Shown: one piece after another, positions 52,401 through 63,200 of the stretch | How the letters are laid out: every line of letters starts with the position of its first letter | How positions within the stretch are numbered: position 1 is the first letter of the stretch | DNA from: Rhyacichthys aspro | Taxonomy: Eukaryota; Chordata; Actinopteri; Gobiiformes; Rhyacichthyidae | Direction of reading: 5' to 3' | Assembly (NCBI GenBank): GCA_036850595.1 | Contig: CM072161.1 | Coordinates: forward strand, 19,858,919 to 19,922,918 | Length of the DNA: 64,000 bases | Translations under genes and position numbers: made by a program | The notes under the pieces: model-generated | What the model saw: only the letters and a program-made list of their open reading frames with translations | What the model was told of the DNA's origin: nothing | Databases searched by the model: none

Positions 52401-54806
52401 TGTTGCTATGTGAAGACTTTATACGGAGACGCTTTTAAATGTTGCTCAAGACTAAATTGTGTTTTTCATGCCCACAGTGGCTTGGCTTATTTCAACTGCC
52501 AGGAGTGATTAGAAATATACTTTGTTTTCAAATGGGAACCAGGTGGCAGCTCATTTTGTTTCCATTTTGTGACACCATTAAGATGGAGTAAAGCATGAAG
52601 TAAAGTTGATGTATTTTGAATGTTTCAGATTTGGTTTGACTACAATATGCAATGGATGATTTAGGTTTGTGTGGGAACGACTTATCTAAATGAAACTGTG
52701 TACTCTAATGCGGACGGAGCCATTGTGAGGGAACGCTAATTTCCTTTGATTCATCCAGAGTTTTTTTTTTTTTTGATAGTACATTAAATATTCTCAGCGT
52801 AGCTCCTGCTCTGCCCACTGTGAAGTTTCCGCTCCGAGACCGTGTGGAGCGCTGGAGTGTATCGAAGGAGGTCGTTTGTCACTGATTCTGCAGTTATTTT
52901 TAAACAGCCCCAGTGTGCAGGTCTAATCAGAACAGGATGTTCCTCATCAAATTAACCATCAAATATATCTGCACCAAATGAGTCTAGGTCTCTACATGAG
53001 CGCTGCCATGATGTGTCACACTAATGTCAATTACACAGGGGGTTAAGGCGCTAAATGCAGATTACAGTTGAGTTATTCTGCTAATGGTGTGGTATCATAA
53101 GAGGTTAAGCTTATTAGAAACTTCATAATGGGCAATAACCCAGAGAGTGCAGTTTGAAATGAATGGAACGCCCAGGATCGTTTCTTCTCTCTTTTTATTA
53201 CTTCTCATTTTAGCCTCTTCATACGAGAAAATAAATTATCGGAAACTTTTTCTTGTCACATGTATTATAACCTTGGATCTAATGTCAGTGTAGATGGCCA
53301 TTTATGTTTTTGTAATGTAGTATGTCATGTCATTCATGGACGTAAACGGTTTGTGAATAACGCTTTAATGGAGATATATTTTCTTCTTCTTGGTTTAATG
53401 GATTTAAAATGTGTAGATTTTCACTGTAATGTAATATTGTTGGTTTATGAGTCTGCAACCACACAGAAGAGGCCAGTACGGATTGATTCATTAAAAAGTT
53501 AGGAATATTAGCAACATTGTGAGCCACATGACCCACTTAAACAACTAAAATAGTGCCAATAAATATTTGTTTATGGTGGATGCCTCTCAGATGTGAATTA
53601 ATAATGTGTTTTACTCGGTTTATGTCAGATATAAATGGTGCACGTCCTGCTCATGGGGCACCGCTCTCATAGATGAGACAGACGATACTTCTGACAAACA
53701 CATGATCTGAGGTTGTGCTCTAATAGGCCTGTTACTTGTCTTGATGCTCGTTATCTCTGAGCCAGGGTTTTGTTTTTGAGAAGGGAGCCCCTCTGAATAA
53801 AGCCTGGCTGCTCATGTTTACAATCTGGATGCTATATGTTAATGGAATGATAAATATTTCAGACGGACACATTTAAAATTGAAATATTATGACTTATTTG
53901 AGTAAATTGACTTTGTGATTTTGCAGTCTTTCACAGAACATGTTTATACTTTATCCTCTGTGCTGAGATATTATTTCAGACCCTTTCTTTTAAGAATGCA
54001 ATGAATTCTTGTTACATTCTATTTGCGTCTTGTCACTTTTGCCTCTTTATATTCCACGCGCCGCTGCTATTAATGCGTCCCGGTGACATTTTCATCGTAG
54101 GTGTCTGAGCCATGTGACAGTCGGTTAACATGCACAAGTAAAGAAAAGAAATCATAATGGAGCACTTAACTTAAGGAGTAATCTTCACTCTGTTCTCTGT
54201 GACGGGTTGAAAGTCACTTCAACTGTGAGAAGCTCAGCCAGACCTCATTTAGACGCAGCATCACCCAAATATTCACTATGTTAAGAAAGACTGAAGACAG
54301 AGAATCAATAATAGTCACAAAAAACGCTGTCTGATTCTTATTATCATTGCTCTTCAAGCCACTTCAGGCCCATATTTTCCATACGTTCAAGAGCGATTGT
54401 TCCGTTTTAGATGCTCCACACTGAGAGAAAGCCTTGTTATATGTGCAGCATCTTCTGTGAGCAGCAAAGATGTCTTTCTGTGACACTGCATTACATCCGT
54501 CACCAGAAGAAAAAGAAGAAGGATAGAAGAGACTGACATGAGGCACTTCAACACAAAACAATGCTCACCTGCTTTATTTACTGATTCCCACCTAACAATA
54601 TCATTAAAATGGCATTATTAAAATGCTTTATTGTTATTATTTTGTTTTGTTTTTTTCATTTTCAACACTAATCATTGCATTAAGTATATAAATCCACCTG
54701 GAGCATGTGTCAACACTTTAAAAACACACATAGAAGACCTCATTTTAATATAATATGCCTTAAAAACTCTTTCTTATTTGACAGTTTTTGCTCCTGACTT
54801 GAAACC

Positions 54807-54825
54807 TTTTTTTTTTTTTTTTTTT
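54807..54825. repeat. Poly-T tract
   Basis: An uninterrupted run of about 19 T. It could be the poly-A tail of a minus-strand retroposed fragment, but no target duplication was recognised. Confidence 0.8.
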
Positions 54826-56125
54826 GTTCTTGTCAATCCATCTGGCCCCGATGCTCTTCTTCTGGTTGACAGTGTGGAAACGGCGTGAATCCGAGCACAT
54901 GTGACAGTCTGGCATTTGAGTGAATGTGATGTGGTTAATATGGTGCCCGCTGACAGCCCTGTGGAAATGCTTCACGGCGGACGAGACAGCTGTACTTTGG
55001 CCCCTGACTTACTCCAGTGGACTTTGAGCTGGTGTGGGCCCTGGAAAGTGGGATTGTTTTGTGTCAACTTACTGTTTTTTCATTCACAAAGGTCAGCAAA
55101 AGTATCATCTCCCGCTTTGACCTTTGATTATACAGTTTCACCTTTGGTCCTGGAGTTTTATATTTCGGTAAAACGATGTTGAACTTTGCCCACGTGGGTC
55201 ACGGTTTGAAGAAGGAAAGGAATTTTGAAAAAATGACAGAGCATTGACAGTTTTCAGTGATGACATTTAAATATAAAGTGAAAACAAAGACATTTCCATA
55301 TCATTTAAATTATTTTAAATGAGTTTTTAATTAATGTTTTATTTATCTCGAGGCCTATGCTTCTAACTGTATGTGATCTGACTTTAGGCTGTGATTGTGA
55401 AATGCATAGTGCAAACATAAGAATTTGACAAGAATAAAACAGTTTTTTACATTTCAAACGTTTTTTTTTTTGTTCTTGATTTTGTTTTTTTGTTTTTGTT
55501 GATGTTTTTTAATAATTTGGCTTCAGTTCTTCCTTGAAATAGCTTCAAAGTGAGTCATTTACATCCTCATGTAATAATGAGTTGTCAGCCCTTGTCAGCT
55601 TCTGTATTTTACCCCATCCTCACTGTGGATTTACACATAAACGTCCGTGTGTGTGCCTCAGTGTGGTGTCATCCCTCTGCCTGTAGAGACATATGGTGAG
55701 TCAGTGTGTAGGAGTCCAGAGTCTTGTGGGAGGAGGGCCACGTGGTGATGCAGAGGCGAGAGGATGCAGGTTGTGCACCAATAGGTGGCACTCTACCCTT
55801 TTGTGATTGGCTGCACTGACCCACACTGAAACAGGTCTGAAAGCACTTTGTGAACGTCTGAACAGAACTGGAAGAAGATTCATTAAAGCTCCATTTGTCG
55901 CTTGCTGTTTGCACTTCTTTTGAAGGAATATAAGACTAAATGGAGAGAGTGGGATGTTTGTGATTGAATGCACAGTTTAGTTACGAGGCAAGGTTCAAGG
56001 TTTATTCTTTGGAGCCAAATCCAGGGCAATGTGTTTTATTTAAGCCTTGGACGTCACTTACCTTTTCTAAGCTTTCTTTTAAAAGGACACTGCAATAATC
56101 AATGGTAATCAAGATGACAATGTGA

Positions 56126-56134
<9 letters not shown>

Positions 56135-56174
<40 letters not shown>
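56135..56174. repeat. (TG)n microsatellite
   Basis: About 40 bp of pure TG preceded by TGTGAGAGTGTGTT. Confidence 0.95.
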
Positions 56175-56177
<3 letters not shown>

Positions 56178-56489
56178 TGGTTTTTATGGTTTACTGGGAC
56201 AAATGACCTGACTACATACCAGCGTTACAAGGACCTCAGGGGATTAGCAGGACCATGCCAATGTCCGCATAAACCTAGCAAGTTTTTCTGCTTTTTTAGA
56301 GTCTAAATAACATATATTCTCATTTTTTTTCGAAGTCCATATAGTCCCCCAAGCCTGATTTTTTGTGTATCTTGTGTATGAGTTGCTCCCCCTACTCTAC
56401 TCTAGTGGTACTGCACATTTTTACACATTTTTGATACACACGACTGATTTTTGGCGGGCTCTCGGCTGATTGGTTGTTTAAGAGGACAT

Positions 56490-56507
56490 GGGCGGGACAT
56501 GGGTGGG
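56490..56507 (+). other. G-quadruplex motif
   Basis: Four GGG runs with loops of 1, 4 and 1 base (GGGCGGGACATGGGTGGG) satisfy the usual intramolecular quadruplex rule. It arises from a tandem GGGxGGGACAT duplication. Confidence 0.6.
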
Positions 56508-56809
56508 ACATCAATTGAGACTCCTCCTATGATGGCTTCCTTTAAAAATTAAAGTGCTGTTTACCAGTTGCCAGGATCCTTCCTTGGGAGGAGTCCTCTG
56601 AAGGAAACCAGCTGTGGGCTTTGTCTACTCACAATGAACCACAAGTGTTTTGAAAAGAATGCAGTAAAAAAGATGTAAGCGGATAATTTTTATACTAGTT
56701 TAAATACCAGTCTCCATTTAGTGTGTCCAGAGAAAATGTTTAATTTTTCATTGGCCCAATAAACTGCATAGTTCAGTTTTATTTTATAAAAGTGAGATTT
56801 TATCATGGT

Positions 56810-57635
56810 TGTCATGTCAGCTGATTGTTGCTAAAGGCCAGGGGTCAGAAACCACCGTCTGTCACAGTTTCATCTTCCCTGGCTCTCCTCATACTCCACT
56901 GCCCCAGTATTCCCTCACCTCGGCCCCTCTCTACCTGCCAGCCACTCCCACCGGTTCACCCCTCCTCACTCACCCGCTGCTGCAGCTGCAGCTCATCTGC
57001 CTATCAGCCCGGTGTGTAAGACTCACCTGTTCACACACACTCTGCCAGATTGTTCCTCTGCATTATGCACGACTCTCCAGCGTTCTTCTCCTGCCTGATC
57101 TCCTGTTGCCGACCTCGTCTGTCCCCGACCTGCTCTCCTCGCCTGCCTCCCGGTAAACTCACCTGTCTTCCGTCTCTGACCACGCGCTCTGCCTCGGCGT
57201 CCTTGGCATCGTCCTGCTCTCCCGGTAACGACTCTTCCGCCTGGCCTCGACTCACCCCCTGCCTGCTCCTCGTCGGCGCCTCTGTTTCCTCGAACTGCTA
57301 CCCCCCGCTTGTCGCGGACCGCGCCTCTGCTCTTCCCTCGTCTGCACCTCAGCACGACCGGCGGACTCTACGGGCTGCGGACTCCTCGCTACGGCTTCGG
57401 CGACCACAGTAAGCTCCTCTCTCTCATTCCACGTGGCCGGGGAACCGAACTCGTTCCTCAGCCCTTCCCCGTGCTGTAGAGACTGTGTGTGGGCTTTCGG
57501 CCTGAAGAGAGACCTGAACGCTGTATTGACTCTTTCTGCTCCGCTCCCTGTTTGCTATTGTGGCAATAAAGGTTATTACCAACTGTACCCATTCTACTGT
57601 GTACTGCTTTTGGGTCCAAACCACCCCGTTACACC
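56810..57635 (+). mobile_element. Possible solo LTR of a retrotransposon
   Basis: The segment is abruptly CT/GC-rich between AT-rich flanks. It begins near TGTCATGTCAG, has a poly(A) signal (AATAAA near 57,567), and ends near TTTTGGGTCCAAACCACCCC then GTTACA, which resembles fish Ty3/gypsy-type LTR ends (TGTCA...TGACA). I could not identify a target-site duplication, an internal region or a second LTR, so boundaries and class are uncertain. Open frames across it on both strands look like by-products of its composition. Confidence 0.38.
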
Positions 57636-57850
57636 GTCTGCGGGACAATTCTGCCCCGCAGCCAGTAATTTCTGGCCTGCTAGATGATTTTGAAAATTGA
57701 CTGATTACATTATAGAGTCCCACAGATAATATCCAGGTAAAGCTAAACCTATCTCTACCTAAAATTAATTTAATGGTATGCTCTTAATGCCTCTCTGTGT
57801 CTGACAAACACACTTTGACTCTAAACTGCATCTGTCTAAGTCCAAATTGG

Positions 57851-57892
57851 CTCACGGCTGCGCGCTTCCAAAGCAGGGCGCGCAGCCGTGAG
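57851..57892. repeat. Perfect 15-bp GC-rich inverted repeat
   Basis: Arms CTCACGGCTGCGCGC (57,851-57,865) and its exact reverse complement (57,878-57,892) flank a 12-base loop. An outer TGAGCCAAATT (57,904-57,914) nearly complements AATTGGCTCA on the left, giving an alternative pairing. No gene abuts it. Confidence 0.9.
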
Positions 57893-59199
57893 CGGTGAGG
57901 GTCTGAGCCAAATTCAGTCATTCACTCATTAATTTGAGTCTGACACACTTATAGCAATGTTTCTAATGAATGTAGAATTATTTTAATACAGTGATCTTAC
58001 CGTAGTCGCTTGTCTTTATGTGGCTCTGAGAAGGTGGGCTGTTTTTGATTGCCTCAAGTTTACTCATTTTACTTTCCTTAATAGCGCCTGGTTAACTTGT
58101 GTGGGTCTGTGGCCAAAAAAAAATCGACAATAAACTGGCGGAGGATGATTGTGGACACATAAAGAGGGGTCAGAGGCAGCACTGTTCAATAAATCTTGGT
58201 CAAAAGTCCATGTAGGAACGAGTTCACTACGTGTTCAGTCTCCTAAGACCTGTGAAAATAACTGAAAGCCCTCGTCTGTAGTATGACCACAGTCTTTGGA
58301 TGACTCCTCTCGTGCCTCACGCACAAACAATTCAGCTGCACTCAGCTCATCTCAGTCCGGAACCTTCCTGATGCGGTGCGTAATAACGCGTGGTGCAGCT
58401 GTGTGACTTTGTCCACGTCCTCCACAGAGCTCCACTTCAGGACACAGCCTGACATCGCGCTTTATTTGGGAGAGTTTAACGTCTTACCCTTTCATAGAAG
58501 AGAAGACAGCGGCTTGTTACGTGCTTGTAAGCCGTGTGTAGCCTGCTGCGTTCAATGGCGCTCCGGAAAACAATAATGAAAACACCAAAATGAGCTTTCA
58601 AACACAATTTACCACTTACTATACCATCTTTGTGACAAAAAAGCATGTAATAAATACATAGAAAGCTTGCTGAGATAGTTATGTGTCTGACAAATAATAA
58701 CTGTCTAATAAATAAATTCAGCTTTTTAAACATGTCCCATTATTTTTGTCACTACTGCAGTTGCATATTGAGCTGGTTTGGATGATCATTAACATCTAAA
58801 CAAATCATGTATTTATCATGTATTTATTTATTTTAGGGCTTTTCAACTAATATAACTAACTATTCAGCTAAACAAATGTGTATGTCCTTTTTTCATAAGC
58901 AATGGATCAGTTTCAGACTCTCACTAACATCAGACTGTGTTTAAAAATTTGGGGCTTTTTAATTTTTTTAAATTTGCTTAAGATTGCATTTCAGATTATA
59001 GTAGTCAGATATTTAATGAGCCGCCGCTCGGCCACTTGGAAGCCTGTTCTAAAAGACTCAAGGAATGAGCCGGGACTCTTGAGAGGAGCCACCTCCGAAG
59101 GAAGGATCGTGGCAAACAGACAACGTCTATAGAAACTGAAGGTTAAGGCCATGGTTAAGGCGTACGTATTTAAATGATATACATAAGTCTGACAGAGGG

Positions 59200-59294
59200 G
59201 GCCCTCTTGCGTAAACATTTCGGTTTCCGGAGAGGAAAGAAGAAGTTGTTAAAAAGCACGTCTTTTGCAGACTATTGGAAGACAACGTATACAA
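59200..59294 (+). other. Candidate 5' UTR exon of the SET-domain gene
   Basis: A purine-rich stretch ends at ACAA|GTAAGA (GT at 59,295-59,296), a consensus donor, about 0.87 kb upstream of the acceptor that precedes the start codon. The left end is arbitrary. No TATA box or clear initiator is seen. Confidence 0.3.
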
Positions 59295-60160
59295 GTAAGA
59301 GCAGACTACTATTTATTAAAATTACATTGAAGTGAAGTGTGTAATGAATACCTTTCCAGAATTTAACAGATAGAAATGCAATGCTGATGCCAAGAAGTGT
59401 ACTGCTCCACATGCACTATTGTCAATGATATGTTAGCCACATTAGCTAATTTGGCGTTAGCTAATTAGCACTTGTTTGTAGAGTTGTTGCAATCGAGGCT
59501 TTTTAACATGAGAGTTATCAATGAAAACCAAGCAGTTAAAAATACGGAGTGTTTCCTTATTGCCTTAGTACTAGTAAAATCGCCTGTGTAATTTTAGCAA
59601 TGGCAGGATATTATTACATGTCGGATAAACGATTGTTATGCCTTTGCAAATAGTAAATGAAAACATATGATAACCAAACTAATCGATTTTTAAATATATT
59701 AATCTTAAATATTATATAGAAATATTACTTATCTGTGCTGCATCATGTGACATTACCGAACCTAGATGCTGCGGAGCGCACGTGTACTAATGAAGATTGG
59801 GCAATGAAAACGAATGTGGTTCGAAGGAAAAATCTACATTGATGTAAATGTATTATTGAATATAAAGAGAACATTAAAAACGAGCAAGGACAGCAGCAAT
59901 TCTGTCTGCAGCAATAGCAACAGGCAAGCATTAGCATTTATGCTTCTGTACAAAGACATAACACACTATTAAATACATTTTGGCTGTAATGAATTAATAT
60001 TGCAAAGGGGTAAAACTGTCCATAAACATTTTAACCATTTCATTTCAACAATTTTTTGGACTTCTTTATTTCATTTAGGTATAAGTGAGGAGTTTATTAC
60101 TAAAGTGATTCTGTGCTTTTCTTGGATTGTATGAATTAATTTTGTTTTTACTTTTGGCAG

Positions 60161-60278
60161 AAGCTAAAAATAATGTCCAGGAGAAGAAGGCTCAATCCGA
60201 AAGATGATGCCATCTTTTATATAAAAGCTGCGAAAGACAAATTTGGATTTGATGTTAAATACATTAACGCTTTTAAAG
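60161..60278 (+). CDS. SET-gene exon with start codon
   Basis: Follows TTTTGGCAG. Twelve UTR bases precede ATG at 60,173. It encodes a basic N-terminus (SRRRR) and 35 residues, ending AAAG|GTAAAT with phase 1 (G|GT glycine). Confidence 0.85.
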
Positions 60279-63200
60279 GTAAATGCTTAAAGGCTTAAAT
60301 ATGTAAAATTTTATGGTTTTAATTACTAAGTGTGTGATGTTCATCTAGGTCGTGGCATATTTGCAACTGCACAATTTCTTGAAGGAGACTTTCTGTTAGA
60401 ATATAGAGGTGAACTTATTAGGAAAGAAGAGTGTGAGAAAAGACAGAGAGTCTACCATGAGAAGCTACGAATTTTTATGTTTGAGTTTCATTTTAATGGA
60501 AAAATGTGGTGGTATGTATTTTTATTTTTTTTTGCTTTTTCTTCTTGCTCATCTTTTTTACAAAATTTTTTGTACTAAAATTGCCACAACTAAACATCAT
60601 TATTACAGTGTGGATGCAGCAAAGGAAGATGGGTCATTTGGAAGGCTGGTAAATGATGACCATGTCAACCCAAACGGGAAGATGAAGCGTCTGACTGTAG
60701 AAGGAAAGCCCCACCTGTGTTTATTTGCCAAGAAAGACATAAGTCCTGGAGAAGAAATAACCTACGATTATGGCTCAAGTGACTGTCCATGGCGATACAT
60801 GGTAACAAAACATTATACATTTCTTTAAAGAATTAAGTTAAACACAGCATTTTTGATTGATATGTTCTTTGTTTTATTTTAAAAAGACAACTGCATGTGA
60901 AAATGAGAGCCAGGGGGACGGAATCAAGGTGGCAAATATAGTGGTATGAAGGTTCTTTCTGTCTGTCACAGAGTGGATAGTTTAAGGTCAGAAAGATAAA
61001 ACCTGAGATTACATTTTATTGTATTATAATTATTATTATTATTTATATGTGAAAAAAATTTACTTAATTTTAAAGCAAAAACATTTATTAATATTACATG
61101 AAAATTTGAAGTATTAAAGAACTCAGAACTTCCAATGTAGGTGAGTAAAAAGTAAAAGTATCTTGCATACACAAAAAAGTTATCTCGATAGAAAATATGC
61201 TGATACTGATGACATTAGCAAAATTAAACAGGGGAGACTGACTCTGTCCTTGGTGTTTATGACTTTTCATTCTGATGTTTCTAATGAAAACTACTGGGGA
61301 CAATTAAGTGTGATGTCAATATTTGTTTTGTTTTTTCTCGAAGGTGGAGACTGAGAACAGCCAAAGTCACTTGGATGTGACCCAAAAGGAGAAGACCAGC
61401 CCAGTATCGGAAACAGTCGTCAATACTGAACAGGTAAATATAATAGGATGAGCTTTTTGAAAGATACTGCTGAAGATAAGCTGTTAGTTATAGCCTAGGC
61501 CTCGTCCTGTGTGTAAGAAGTGTGCATTATTGTTTATGAGGACCTGTGGATTGAGAGAACTCTTGTGTGAATGTCAGTATCTCCATTAGAAAAGCTGTGT
61601 ATAAAAGATAGATACACCACAGAATATGGTTTAGAAGGACAGGTGTTTACTGGACTCTTTCTTCTCATGGGTTTATCTTATAGTGTTAAACATGCCAAAT
61701 CAAACTATTTTGAGAATTAAAACTGTTTACTATATTCACCTAAAGTTAGAAATCTATGCTTTATCTGCTGGGGCACATTCACAATATTGGATGTTGTTCA
61801 TATTGTTTCTCTTTCTTAGAATGAGACTGAGAACAGCCAAAGCCACTTGGATGTGACCCAAAAGGAGAAGACCAGCCCAGTATCGGAAACAGTCGTCAAT
61901 ACTGAACAGGTAAATAAAATAGGATGAGCTTTTTGAACGATACTGCTGAAGATAAGCTGTTAGTTATAGCCTAGGCCTCGTCCTGTGTCTAAGAAGTGTG
62001 CATTATTGTTTATGAGGACCTGTGGATTGAGAGAACTCTTGTGTGGATGTCAGTGTCTCCATTAGAATAGCTGTGTATAAAAGGTAGATACACCACAGAA
62101 TATGGTTTAGAAGGACAGGTGTTTACTGGACTCTTTCTTCTCATGGGTTTATCTTATAGTGTTAAACATGCCAAATCAAACTATTTTGAGAATTAAAACT
62201 GTTTACTATATTAACCTAAAGTTAGAAATCTATGCTCTATCTGCTGGGGCACATTCACAATATTGGATGTTGTTCATTTTGTTTCTCTCTCTCAGAATGA
62301 GACTGAGAACAGCCAAAGCCACTTGGATGTGACCCAAAAGGAGAAGACCAGCCCAGTTTCGGAAACAGTCATCAATACTGAACAGGTAAATATAATAGGA
62401 TGAGCTTTTTGAAAGATACTGCTGAAGATAAGCTGTTAGTTATAGCCTAGGCCTCGTCCTGTGTGTAAGAAGTGTGCATTATTGTTTATGAGGACCTATG
62501 GATTGAGAGAACTCTTGTGTGGATGTCAGTGTCTCCATTAGAAAAGCTGTGTATAAAAGATAGATACACCACAGAATATTGTTTAGAAGGACAGGTGTTT
62601 ACTGGACTCTTTCTTCTCATGAGTTTATCTTATAGTGTTAAACATGCCAAATCAAACTATTTTGAGAATTAAAACTGTTTACTATATTCACCTAAAGTTA
62701 GAAATCTATGCTTTATCTGCTGGGGCACATTCACAATATTGGATGTTGTTCATATTGTTTCTCTTTCTTAGAATGAGACTGAGAACAGCCAAAGCCACTT
62801 GGATGTGACCCAAAAGGAGAAGACCAGCCCAGTTTCGGAAACAGTCATCAATACTGAACAGGTAAATATAATAGGATGAGCTTTTTGAAAGATACTGCTG
62901 AAGATAAGCTGTTAGTTATAGCCTAGGCCTCGTCCTGTGTGTAAGAAGTGTGCATTATTGTTTATGAGGACCTGTGGATTGAGAGAACTCTTGTGTGGAT
63001 GTCAGTGTCTCCATTAGAATAGCTGTGTATAAAAGGTAGATACACCACAGAATATGGTTTAGAAGGACAGGTGTTTACTGGACTCTTTCTTCTCATGGGT
63101 TTATCTTATAGTGTTAAACATGCCAAATCAAACTATTTTGAGAATTAAAACTGTTTACTATATTAACCTAAAGTTAGAAATCTATGCTCTATCTGCTGGG

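Larger units (their letters stand above)
36300..59200. other. Gene-poor interval between gabra1 and the SET-domain gene
   Basis: I find no exon of a recognised gene, and specifically none of the neighbouring GABA-A subunits gabra6, gabrb2 or gabrg2. The notable contents are repeats listed separately: Z-prone GT/CG (36.9 kb), minisatellite (38.5 kb), CAG/GGC (39.9 kb), AAAAT tract (43.2 kb), poly-T (54.8 kb), TG (56.1 kb), LTR-like segment (56.8 kb) and inverted repeat (57.85 kb). Confidence 0.6.

Noticed and set aside
57023..57412. Overlapping 110-120-codon frames on both strands in GC-rich DNA
   Set aside because: High GC lowers stop frequency, and the segment looks like part of an LTR-like insertion rather than a gene.
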